The notes below the pieces were generated by a model. The model was not told where the DNA came from. It did no database searches and worked only from the letters and a program-made list of their open reading frames with translations. A stretch of 64,000 nucleotides of DNA, from assembly GCA_024233865.1 (NCBI GenBank), contig JACKPA010000016.1:1-64000 (forward strand). Direction: 5' to 3'. A program made the position numbers and the translations under genes. Below are positions 34,835 to 42,982 of the stretch, in pieces. This stretch comes from Leptospiraceae bacterium. GTDB lineage: Bacteria; Spirochaetota; Leptospiria; Leptospirales; Leptospiraceae. Positions within the stretch are counted from its first letter, which is position 1; each line of letters opens with the position of its first letter.

Positions 34835-35914
34835 ATGAATAGTTATTTAAGAATGCTTTTGGCTGCTGTATCTTTATTAATCTTAACTTTAGTCTTTTTT
34901 TTAACCGAAAAAAGAGAAGAGTATTTAAAAGAAGAGGTTTTTTGGAAAGTAAATCCTGATAAAATTATCTACCATCCTCCCTCCAAAGATTTTGCAGAAA
35001 AATTTCAAGACTTTTCTCAAGTTCAGTTGACTATTGAAAAACATAACGTTTCTTTGAAAGTGCCTCCGATCTTTACCGTTACGGGAATCGATCCTACTTC
35101 CAATACAACTTTTGTATATGAAGGAGGATATAACGTAAAAAATTTATTTACAGAACTATCCGTTTTAAGAATCAAGTCCATTCACATTATCGAAGACGAA
35201 TTATTAAAAAAAATGGATCTGTCTTTAAAAGATTCACCACGCATTGAAATGTATAAAAATGATAAATTGGTAAAAGCCATTTTTATGGGAAATGTGAAAA
35301 GTAACCTTAGGCGTATAGTTGCTGATAATTACATTTTAACCACTTTGAATCACCCATTTGATAAATTTCGCGGGTCTATTGCCAAATTTCGAGAGAGACA
35401 AGTGTTCCATCCAGGCCAATACTACATCCAAAAAGTTTTTTACAAAGCCGAATCACAAAATATACACATTGAAAACGAACCCAATGAATACAAAGAACCC
35501 ATTGGAAATGTTTGGTACAAATATGATGGAAAAAAGATGAAAATTGATCCACTGTTTGGAAACGAAATGTTAAGAATTCTAAAGAGCTTAAACATCGCAT
35601 TATTTCCGGACGAACCTGACGGACAAGGTTTTGAAATAGCAAAAATTTTGTTAGATGCTCAAACAAACCAAGAAATAGAAATTTTTACTTCCGATGGTAT
35701 AGATTATCATTTAAAATTTTACCCACCGGTGGATATACTTAACAAACGCTATATACCCTGCAAACGAGTAATAAAAAACATTTTTCAAGAATCGGTTGTG
35801 TATGTAAGAGAAGAAGACTTAGGTAAGCTTTTTAACAGCTTTAACACAATTCAAAAAGCTAAAGAGTATGTTGAGCCAAAACATCAAAAACCAAAAGAGC
35901 TTCAAAAGAAATAA
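34835..35914 (+). CDS. Membrane-anchored DUF4340-like protein
   Basis: A 359-residue protein with one N-terminal membrane helix (about residues 5-23) and a large extracytoplasmic part rich in strands. The layout of a repeated small domain, with KMDLSLKDSPRIEMY and later GFEIAKILLDAQ, reminds me of DUF4340 proteins, which often accompany ABC gliding-type transporters. That fits the orphan ATPase three genes upstream, but no permease is present. AGAGG lies nine bases before the ATG. It ends the rightward cluster, convergent with the VWA gene (gap 14 bases). Confidence 0.65.
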   Translation: MNSYLRMLLAAVSLLILTLVFFLTEKREEYLKEEVFWKVNPDKIIYHPPSKDFAEKFQDFSQVQLTIEKHNVSLKVPPIFTVTGIDPTSNTTFVYEGGYNVKNLFTELSVLRIKSIHIIEDELLKKMDLSLKDSPRIEMYKNDKLVKAIFMGNVKSNLRRIVADNYILTTLNHPFDKFRGSIAKFRERQVFHPGQYYIQKVFYKAESQNIHIENEPNEYKEPIGNVWYKYDGKKMKIDPLFGNEMLRILKSLNIALFPDEPDGQGFEIAKILLDAQTNQEIEIFTSDGIDYHLKFYPPVDILNKRYIPCKRVIKNIFQESVVYVREEDLGKLFNSFNTIQKAKEYVEPKHQKPKELQKK

Positions 35915-35928
35915 TTTTTTCCCATTAA

Positions 35929-37341
35929 TTATTGCTCTTCGATTTTGATTTTAACAGTTCTACCAAATTTATTTCTCAGTTCAAATTCGCCCGGCAATTG
36001 TATTACTTTATTCCTTTCGGGTTCCCTCTTATTTATCAGTTCAAATTCTTTTTTAGATACGGATTTTAATTCAATATACTGCTCAGCCATTCTAACATCA
36101 AGATAACCAATACACTGTTGCATTGTTGCAGTTTCTTGTTCAAAGGAAATTTTTTGTCCGGTACTAATTTCAAAACTCTTAGGGAGCATCAACTCTCCTT
36201 GAGATGTGGTAAGTTTTATATTTAGAAAATTATTTTTTTCCTTGAAACCATCTTTTAATTTTTTTATATATAAAAAAAATAGACTTATTAATAAAAATAT
36301 AAAACCAAACCCGTAGACATAATAATAATTAATTTTTTTAGAATCATCTATAATAATAGATACGTTAGGTATTATTTCTTCTATGGTTGAATTTCCCAAA
36401 CTATATTTAAATATAAGAACCCCATGATTTATCATATTGTTAACTAAAGCACTTGGAAATTCTCCAAATAAAGTAATACCATTTTTATATTCTTGTCTGG
36501 TATTTGTATGAAATTCAATTTTTTCCTGTTTAAATGTTAAAGTTTGAAACTCTAGTCTCTTAACGTCAACTCTTGCTTGGTTGACTAAATGTATTATTTC
36601 AAAAGGTTCACTTTCTAATCGTACAATTTCATTTCCAAGAGATATCTTTTGAAAAACAATTTGGTTGGTTCTACCTTCTGTTTTTACTTGGAAGTTAATC
36701 GATTGTGTGTATTCTATTTTTGTCATCGTAAGATAGATTCCATTCTGAAAATGAATTCGTAAGATAACATTGCCTACGTTCACTCCCGTATGCAACCTAT
36801 CCCATTCCTTTAAAATACTATCCGGAATGTTTTTTGTATCATCCGGTCGCCTATCACTTAAATCTATCCAGTAGTGGTCCAATAAAGGATTAAAGTTTTT
36901 CAATATCTCCATTTCCGGTAGATACATGACAGACAAGTTTTCATTAAAAAAAGGGCTAAAATTGTTTGTTTCTGGAAGGCATCTAAAAATATCATTTATA
37001 TGATTATAGCTTATATTGTTTAAACATATATTTATTTTAGAACCATAATGAAATACCGTGAAGTAATCATTATTACTAAATTGTGAAAACTGCTTGAGTT
37101 CTCTTTTGTTGTAGGTTATGATATTGCTTGAATTAGTATCTTTTAATTCAATTTTTTGGAATAACTGCTTGAATAGAATATGAATATTTTCTAATATTTC
37201 TTTTGACAAGTCATTGTTCATACTACCCGATTTATCTATGGTTATATAAATCTTTTTATTTTTAATCTCATCTGATAATAAGCCTTTGGTAATTAGGAGA
37301 GGATTTAAAACTATAAATATATAAATAATCAAATTCTTCAT
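35929..37341 (-). CDS. Membrane protein with von Willebrand A domain
   Basis: A 470-residue protein with an N-terminal signal peptide (about 1-22), then a VWA-type domain whose metal site reads IDKSGSMNN (DxSxS) near residue 35, a strand-rich middle, one membrane helix at about 340-360, and a cytoplasmic beta-rich domain of about 100 residues that could be a degenerate FHA-like fold. It resembles in layout the FHA protein at 32714 on the other strand. It starts seven bases after the stop of the zinc-ribbon gene, so the two form an operon. I do not know its function. Confidence 0.75.
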   Translation of the reverse strand: MKNLIIYIFIVLNPLLITKGLLSDEIKNKKIYITIDKSGSMNNDLSKEILENIHILFKQLFQKIELKDTNSSNIITYNKRELKQFSQFSNNDYFTVFHYGSKINICLNNISYNHINDIFRCLPETNNFSPFFNENLSVMYLPEMEILKNFNPLLDHYWIDLSDRRPDDTKNIPDSILKEWDRLHTGVNVGNVILRIHFQNGIYLTMTKIEYTQSINFQVKTEGRTNQIVFQKISLGNEIVRLESEPFEIIHLVNQARVDVKRLEFQTLTFKQEKIEFHTNTRQEYKNGITLFGEFPSALVNNMINHGVLIFKYSLGNSTIEEIIPNVSIIIDDSKKINYYYVYGFGFIFLLISLFFLYIKKLKDGFKEKNNFLNIKLTTSQGELMLPKSFEISTGQKISFEQETATMQQCIGYLDVRMAEQYIELKSVSKKEFELINKREPERNKVIQLPGEFELRNKFGRTVKIKIEEQ

Positions 37342-37348
37342 TTTTAAC

Positions 37349-38725
37349 CTAACTGTATAATATTCTATCTGTAAATAACATTGCTTTACGATTCATGTTA
37401 TATTTTACTCCTCCTATAGACTCACAATCTTCCAGTTTATAATTTAAATCAACTCTGTGAATAGAAGCTATAATGCTTGGATTTAAATAGATTTCATGTA
37501 ATTCATTATCTATAAGTATATGTAGCATATCCCTTTGGATGGAATAATAACTGGGAATTACTAAAGCATTTGTAGAGTTAGTTATATCAAAAGTACCTAT
37601 GGAAACATTACCAATACTATCTGTAAGAAAATATTTTCCACTTCCGATATTTTGAGATAGGAAAAAAGCCTTCTCATCTTTCTCTTTTGTTTTGGATGGA
37701 AGTTGGAACAACTCGTGGTTAAGATAATTTTGCAAGTTGTATTCAAGATATTCTTTCTCAAAAAAATGAAAACCGTTATTTTTGAATTCCATGACTTGGG
37801 TATCGAAAATAATACCTCCCCTTTTATACGGGAGAGTATTTGTAATATACTCCATGTACAAATTTTTACCAACCATAACAGGAGAAGAAAGAGAAAAAAA
37901 CAAGTTTTGATTTATATATTTTTGTTCATTCGAGTTAATGTCCGTAACAAAAAAACTACCTAATAAGGTTGATACAAAAAGTTTGTTTTGTATTATAATT
38001 GGAATTCTTAGCACATCACTTGCTGGTAGGGAATAGTCAAACACAATCGGTTGAATGCTAAAATTTTTATTTTTGCATTTCTTTAAGACATCTGATAATT
38101 CATAAATGTGTATCTTTGTATTAAAAATTAATAGAACTATAAGTTGATTATTTTTATTTATTCCATAGTGAATGTAATTTACAACTTGGGTGAATTCTCC
38201 TAATTTGTAAAAAGGGATATTATCTTCCATAAATAAAAGTGTTGTATCTATAAAAAAAACCTCATTCCCGGAAGTATAAAAAAGAAGGTTACCAATGGAA
38301 GCCAACGTATTATATCTATTTAGGGAATTCGGAGTATTTATAGATAACCGGTGGTTTTTGAAATTTTTTTGCATTGTGTTATAAAATACAATTTCTTTAG
38401 CCATTGGATTTGCCAAAGCTATAAAGTCATTCGAAAACAGCATGTTACTAAATCTTGAGATATGATTTTTGAACTTGATAACATGGTAATCTTCACTGTC
38501 CAAATTCATATTAATAAAACGAGTGTCATTTGATTTGTCAAGTAAAGAATGGTTCATAATCAAATAACTTAACTGTTCTCCGCAATTTGAACAAAAAACG
38601 GAATTCAATAAATTAAGTGAATTGCATTTGAGACATAAACAGTTGATTTTAAAACAAACTGGACATGCGTACAATTCGACTTTTTGTTGAATTGTTAGGT
38701 TATTCTCACAATAGCAGCACTTCAT
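37349..38725 (-). CDS. Zinc-ribbon protein with repeat (propeller-like) body
   Basis: A 458-residue soluble protein. The first 55 residues carry four CxxC knuckles (CCYC, CPVC, CLKC, CSNC), two zinc ribbons. The remainder is made of repeated strands with patterns like LLFYTSGNEVFFIDTT and KLFVSTLLGSFFVTDI that suggest a beta-propeller of the PQQ/WD type; no blade motif is strict. Unusually, it has no signal peptide, although its operon partner is exported. It may be the cytoplasmic partner of the VWA membrane protein. The function is unknown. Confidence 0.68.
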   Translation of the reverse strand: MKCCYCENNLTIQQKVELYACPVCFKINCLCLKCNSLNLLNSVFCSNCGEQLSYLIMNHSLLDKSNDTRFINMNLDSEDYHVIKFKNHISRFSNMLFSNDFIALANPMAKEIVFYNTMQKNFKNHRLSINTPNSLNRYNTLASIGNLLFYTSGNEVFFIDTTLLFMEDNIPFYKLGEFTQVVNYIHYGINKNNQLIVLLIFNTKIHIYELSDVLKKCKNKNFSIQPIVFDYSLPASDVLRIPIIIQNKLFVSTLLGSFFVTDINSNEQKYINQNLFFSLSSPVMVGKNLYMEYITNTLPYKRGGIIFDTQVMEFKNNGFHFFEKEYLEYNLQNYLNHELFQLPSKTKEKDEKAFFLSQNIGSGKYFLTDSIGNVSIGTFDITNSTNALVIPSYYSIQRDMLHILIDNELHEIYLNPSIIASIHRVDLNYKLEDCESIGGVKYNMNRKAMLFTDRILYS

Positions 38726-38774
38726 AAGCCAAAACTAGTTACATAAATATTTCATTATACTTCTTGAAAAGTAA

Positions 38775-39596
38775 TTAATTTTTTTGCAAAACGGATTTTT
38801 GTTTGGTTACTTCATACATAACAATTCCTGAAGATATGGCTAAATTTAAGGAATCCGCTTCTCCTTTCATAGGGATGGATACGGAATCATCTAAATTAGA
38901 TTTGGCAAACTCAGATAAACCATACTGCTCACTACCAAAAAGTAAAGCAACCGGTTTTGCAAAGTTATAGTCATAAAAAACTGTTTTACACTCTGGACTA
39001 ACCCCAATTATATCAATATTTTTTGCTTTAAGATAGGATATTATTTCTTTTAATTCACATGTGTAAATAGGTAGTGTAAATAAGATACCGGTGCTAGAGC
39101 GAATTACATTCGGGTTTAAAATATCTATCCTTGGATCAGCAACTATAAGAGAAGAAACGCCGGCTCCTTCAGCAGTCCTAATGATTGTTCCAAGGTTACC
39201 AGGTTTTTCCACCCCTTCCACAATAACGAAGAAATCACCATCCAATTCTTTATCAATATCAAATGTAAAGTTTGGTGACTCACATAGAGCAAGTAAACCG
39301 TCCGGTCTATCCCTATAGGATATTTTAGCAAAAATCTTCCTGGGTAAAACGAAAGTTAAAGTATTTATTTTTTCGATTAACTTATTTTCATTTTTACCGA
39401 TAAAGTATTCAGGTGAAGTGAATATAGCATGAAAGGTAATTTTTTTGGAATGGAAAGCCCTATGTATTTCCCTATAACCTTCGATGGTGAATTGATTCTC
39501 TTTGTCTCTGACCCGTTTGTCCCTAAGTTTGATCAGGTATTTTATTCTAGGATTTGAGAAACTACTGATTTCTATGAAAGATCGATTTTTTATCAT
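38775..39596 (-). CDS. SpoU/TrmH-family RNA 2'-O-methyltransferase
   Basis: A 273-residue SPOUT methyltransferase. It has an N-terminal substrate-binding part (NPRIKYLIKLRDKRVRD, then FTIEGYREI) and the knotted catalytic domain with VEGVEKPGNLGTIIRTAEGAG (motif 1), LLFGSEQYGLS (motif 2) and IPMKGEADSLNLAISSGIVMYE (motif 3). It acts on rRNA or tRNA ribose using AdoMet; the target is not deducible (RlmB-like is likely). The ATG at 39596 is preferred over the GTG at 39629. A large hairpin lies 128 bases upstream. Confidence 0.9.
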   Translation of the reverse strand: MIKNRSFIEISSFSNPRIKYLIKLRDKRVRDKENQFTIEGYREIHRAFHSKKITFHAIFTSPEYFIGKNENKLIEKINTLTFVLPRKIFAKISYRDRPDGLLALCESPNFTFDIDKELDGDFFVIVEGVEKPGNLGTIIRTAEGAGVSSLIVADPRIDILNPNVIRSSTGILFTLPIYTCELKEIISYLKAKNIDIIGVSPECKTVFYDYNFAKPVALLFGSEQYGLSEFAKSNLDDSVSIPMKGEADSLNLAISSGIVMYEVTKQKSVLQKN

Positions 39597-40122
39597 ATAC
39601 AAATACCCAAAAACAAATTTTTTGTTCACTCGTCAATATATATATTTAGATAATAAAAGTTATTATAAATTAAATTTTAAGGCATACTTGCATGATTACA
39701 TACTGATCACTATCGGTTTAGTGAATAATATAAATTAGTACATTAGAATATTTATATATTCCAATGTACTAATTTATATTATACTAATGTTTTAAAATTT
39801 TTCATAATAACTTTAGTAAGTTATAGTTTTAAATTTTTATGAAAGGGGAGTTTAATTTTCTATAATTTTTCCATCAAGAGAATAATTTTTCTTTGACTTA
39901 TAGGTTTAAAAAAATAAAACAGTAAACCTTACTGTATTTCTTAATCTTATACCTTTGAGATTGACTTATTAACACTGTCAATAGGATGGTTAGTAAGTTT
40001 TTCCATGGCTGTGATTGTATGGTAAGAAACATTAGGAGGTTAAAGTTATCTTTTACATTTAAAACTTTTAATAATTTGATTTCACCTTGGTAAATATAAA
40101 AATAAAAAAATTCGGGGGAATT
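39597..40122. other. 526-bp intergenic region between divergent genes
   Basis: The longest non-coding gap in the window, very AT-rich. It holds a near-perfect 27-bp hairpin (39725-39782) and several possible -35 boxes on the plus strand (TTGACT at 39961 with TAGGAT 15 bases on). I found no convincing gene, tRNA or T-box element. It could contain the divergent promoters and a leader for the zinc-ribbon/leuS operon. Confidence 0.6.
39725..39782. repeat. 27-bp near-perfect inverted repeat (hairpin)
   Basis: Arms at 39725-39751 and 39756-39782 pair at 26 of 27 positions around a four-base TTAT loop. It is too long and too AT-rich for a normal terminator and has no T-tract. It could be a miniature mobile element, a recombination or regulator site, or a structured RNA. 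Confidence 0.75.
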
Positions 40123-40302
40123 ATGACTGTTGCAGAGTTGGATGCATTACCAAAAGAAAAAATAATAAATTATGAACACAAGTTAACATGTGCTGCATGT
40201 CAACAAAAGGTAAAACAAATTTACCAATACAATTTATGTAAAAAATGTTTGGTAAATCAATTTAGACGATTGATAAAAATCATTGATTCGGTAAGGAGGT
40301 AA
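40123..40302 (+). CDS. Small zinc-ribbon protein
   Basis: A 59-residue basic protein with two CxxC knuckles, CAAC and CKKC, 17 residues apart, enough for one zinc site. The C-terminal helix is strongly basic (RRLIKIIDSVRR), suggesting nucleic-acid or ribosome binding. A GGGGGA ribosome-binding site lies close before the ATG; the frame is open from a TTG at 40087. It is 13 bases upstream of leuS and probably cotranscribed. The function is not known. Confidence 0.68.
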   Translation: MTVAELDALPKEKIINYEHKLTCAACQQKVKQIYQYNLCKKCLVNQFRRLIKIIDSVRR

Positions 40303-40315
40303 TGGTATACTATAT

Positions 40316-42904
40316 ATGGACTATCCTTTTCAAGAAATAGAAAACAAATGGCAAAAAAAGTGGGAGCAAAGTAAAACTTTTCAAACGAATATAAGTAGCG
40401 ATAAACCAAAGTTTTATTGCTTGGATATGTTTCCCTATCCTAGTGGAGCTGGTCTACATGTAGGACATCCGGAAGGTTATACGGCTACCGACATAATATC
40501 TAGATATAAACGAATGAAAGGATTCGAGGTGTTGCATCCCATGGGTTGGGATGCGTTTGGACTACCCGCAGAAAGATATGCCATGACTACCGGCATTCAC
40601 CCAAGTATCACAACATCCTCCAATATAGATACATTTCGAAAACAAATTAAAATGTTAGGTTTATCTTATGACTGGTCGAGGGAAATATCTACGACTTCCT
40701 CAGAATATTATAAATTTACACAATGGATTTTTTTGAAAATATATAATTCGTATTACGACAAAAAAGAAAACAAAGCAAAACCCATTGATGATCTTATTAA
40801 GCAATTTGAAAGCCATGGTACTTCCAAACTAGAGGATCCAGATTTTGAAGATGTTTTCACTTCTGCTGATTGGCTCGCCAAAAATCACATTGAAAAAGAA
40901 GCCATTCTTTCAAAATTTAGGCTTGTTTATTTGGCTAGTGTACCGGTGAACTGGTGTGAACAGTTGGGCACTGTGTTGGCAAATGAAGAAGTTGATGAAT
41001 GGATTGAGAAAGGATATACTGTTGTCAGAAAACCAATGCGGCAGTATATGATGCGAATTACAAACTACGCAGAACGATTGCTAAAAGACCTGGAACTCGT
41101 TTCATGGCCAGTCTCAACATTAGAAATGCAAAGGAACTGGATTGGAAAAAGCGAGGGAATGGAGTTGGATTTTCAAGCCGAGAACCAGGATGTCATCAAA
41201 GTGTTCACAACCAGACCAGACACTCTTTTTGGAGCAACCTACCTTGTACTTGCTCCGGAGCATCCTTTGGTTGAAAAACTTACAGCAGAAGATAAAAAAA
41301 AGGATGTTGAAAAATACCGGAAAAAAACAGAATCAAAAAGTGACATAGACAGAACAGACCTCGCCAAAGAAAAAACGGGAGTTTTTACAGGTGCTTATGC
41401 ATACAATCCTGTTTTTAAAAACCACAAAATTCCAATCTGGATTTCCGATTATGTGTTATTAAATTATGGAACCGGTGCAATTATGGCTGTTCCTGCCCAT
41501 GATGAAAGAGATTTTATGTTTGCCAAAAAATTCAATTTGGAAATCAAGCACGTCATACATGGTGCAGAAACCGAAGATATGTGTTTTGATTCCAAAGAGT
41601 CTTATTGCATTAATTCAAGCAGTGTTATATTGTCCATAGACGGATTGTCTTACGAGTCAGCCTTTGATAAAATAGCCACTTGGGCAGAGGAAAAAAATAT
41701 AGGACAAAAAAAAGTTCGTTATAAGTTAAGAGACTGGTTGTTTGCAAGGCAGAGATACTGGGGAGAACCGATACCATTGGTACATTTTCCGGATGGTTAT
41801 ACAAAAGCTTTACCGGAGTCAGAACTGCCTTTGCTTCTACCGGATTTAAAAGAATTCAAACCTTCAGGAACAGGTGAGTCTCCTTTGGCGAATGCTTCAG
41901 AGTGGCTAACTGTTTATGATTCAGAATTAAAAATGACAGGCAGGAGAGAGACCAATACAATGCCACAATGGGCTGGTTCTTGTTGGTATTATTTACGTTA
42001 TATTGATCCGAACAATTCCGAAAGATTTTGTTCTCCTGTTTTGGAAAAAAAATGGATGTCGGTTGATCTGTATGTGGGGGGAGCGGAACATGCGGTTCTT
42101 CATCTTTTGTATTCTAGATTTTGGCATAAAATTTTATTTGATTTAGGTTATGTTTCAACACCGGAGCCTTTTAAAAAACTTGTTCACCAAGGACTTATTT
42201 TAGGGGAAAACAAAATGAAAATGTCCAAGTCCCTTAACAATGTGGTAAATCCGGATGATGTTGTTCGCGAATACGGAGCTGATAGTTTAAGACTATTCGA
42301 AATGTTTATGGGACCTTTTGAAACCGTTAAACCCTGGAGTATGAAAGGTGTTGAAGGTGTTTTTAGGTTTTTAAATCGTGTTTGGAGACTCTACATAGAT
42401 AAAAAATCCGAAGCATTGCTTATAGACGATTCCGTACCAGAATTGGAGGATTGGAAAGTATTGCACAAAACGATCAAAAAAGTAGAAGAAGATATAGAGG
42501 CATTTTCGTTTAACACTGCCATTTCTCAGATGATGATCTTTGTGAATCACTTCACTCCTAAGCAAAATAGACCTAGACAAATACTTGAGCCATTTTTATT
42601 AGTGCTTTCTTCATTTGCTCCTCATGTAGCAGAAGAATTATGGGAAAGATTAGGAAATACAGAGTCTCTTGCTTTTCAAAAGTATCCTGATTACAACCAA
42701 GAATATGTACAAGAAGATTTAATAACCATTGTAGTGCAAGTGAATGGAAAACTTCGAGGTGAATTTCAAGCGGAAACCGGGTTAGAAAAAGAAGAAGCCA
42801 TTAGACTAGCCAAACAAAATGATAAGGTAATTCCGTTTATTGAAGGAAAAACGATTAAAAAAGAGATTTTTGTACCAAACAAGTTGGTGAACCTGGTGGT
42901 TTGA
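40316..42904 (+). CDS. leuS: Leucyl-tRNA synthetase LeuS
   Basis: LeuS charges tRNA-Leu. The 862-residue class I enzyme shows the HIGH-type motif in FPYPSGAGLHVGHPEGY near residue 45, a connective editing domain with TTRPDTLFGATYLVLAPEHP and GTGAIMAVPAHDERD, LRDWLFARQRYWGEPIP, and the KMSKS loop (NKMKMSKSLNN) near 635. The ATG fits the family's start, but the strong AAGGAGG at 40293-40299 lies 16 bases upstream, unusually far, because it overlaps the end of the small zinc-ribbon gene. Confidence 0.96.
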   Translation: MDYPFQEIENKWQKKWEQSKTFQTNISSDKPKFYCLDMFPYPSGAGLHVGHPEGYTATDIISRYKRMKGFEVLHPMGWDAFGLPAERYAMTTGIHPSITTSSNIDTFRKQIKMLGLSYDWSREISTTSSEYYKFTQWIFLKIYNSYYDKKENKAKPIDDLIKQFESHGTSKLEDPDFEDVFTSADWLAKNHIEKEAILSKFRLVYLASVPVNWCEQLGTVLANEEVDEWIEKGYTVVRKPMRQYMMRITNYAERLLKDLELVSWPVSTLEMQRNWIGKSEGMELDFQAENQDVIKVFTTRPDTLFGATYLVLAPEHPLVEKLTAEDKKKDVEKYRKKTESKSDIDRTDLAKEKTGVFTGAYAYNPVFKNHKIPIWISDYVLLNYGTGAIMAVPAHDERDFMFAKKFNLEIKHVIHGAETEDMCFDSKESYCINSSSVILSIDGLSYESAFDKIATWAEEKNIGQKKVRYKLRDWLFARQRYWGEPIPLVHFPDGYTKALPESELPLLLPDLKEFKPSGTGESPLANASEWLTVYDSELKMTGRRETNTMPQWAGSCWYYLRYIDPNNSERFCSPVLEKKWMSVDLYVGGAEHAVLHLLYSRFWHKILFDLGYVSTPEPFKKLVHQGLILGENKMKMSKSLNNVVNPDDVVREYGADSLRLFEMFMGPFETVKPWSMKGVEGVFRFLNRVWRLYIDKKSEALLIDDSVPELEDWKVLHKTIKKVEEDIEAFSFNTAISQMMIFVNHFTPKQNRPRQILEPFLLVLSSFAPHVAEELWERLGNTESLAFQKYPDYNQEYVQEDLITIVVQVNGKLRGEFQAETGLEKEEAIRLAKQNDKVIPFIEGKTIKKEIFVPNKLVNLVV

Positions 42905-42912
42905 ATGCTCCA

Positions 42913-42941
42913 GTAGGGACAGGTCTTAAACCTGTCCCTAC
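42913..42941. repeat. 12-bp perfect inverted repeat between convergent genes
   Basis: GTAGGGACAGGT (42913-42924) and its exact complement (42930-42941) flank CTTAA. A third part-copy, TGTCCCTAC, follows at 42947-42955. Its GC content is far above the surroundings. There is no T-tract. It may act as a bidirectional terminator for leuS and the ketoacyl synthase, or be a REP/MITE-like mobile repeat. Confidence 0.7.
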
Positions 42942-42982
42942 ACAGATGTCCCTACGAGAGATTACCCATACAATAATACAAT

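Noticed and set aside
39502..39738. Plus-strand open frame over the start of the RNA methyltransferase
   Set aside because: It overlaps the coding sequence on the other strand, has no recognisable motif and no ribosome-binding site.
39783..40122. T-box or leader-peptide attenuator before leuS
   Set aside because: No T-box core sequence, no leucine-rich leader peptide and no terminator/antiterminator pair were found.
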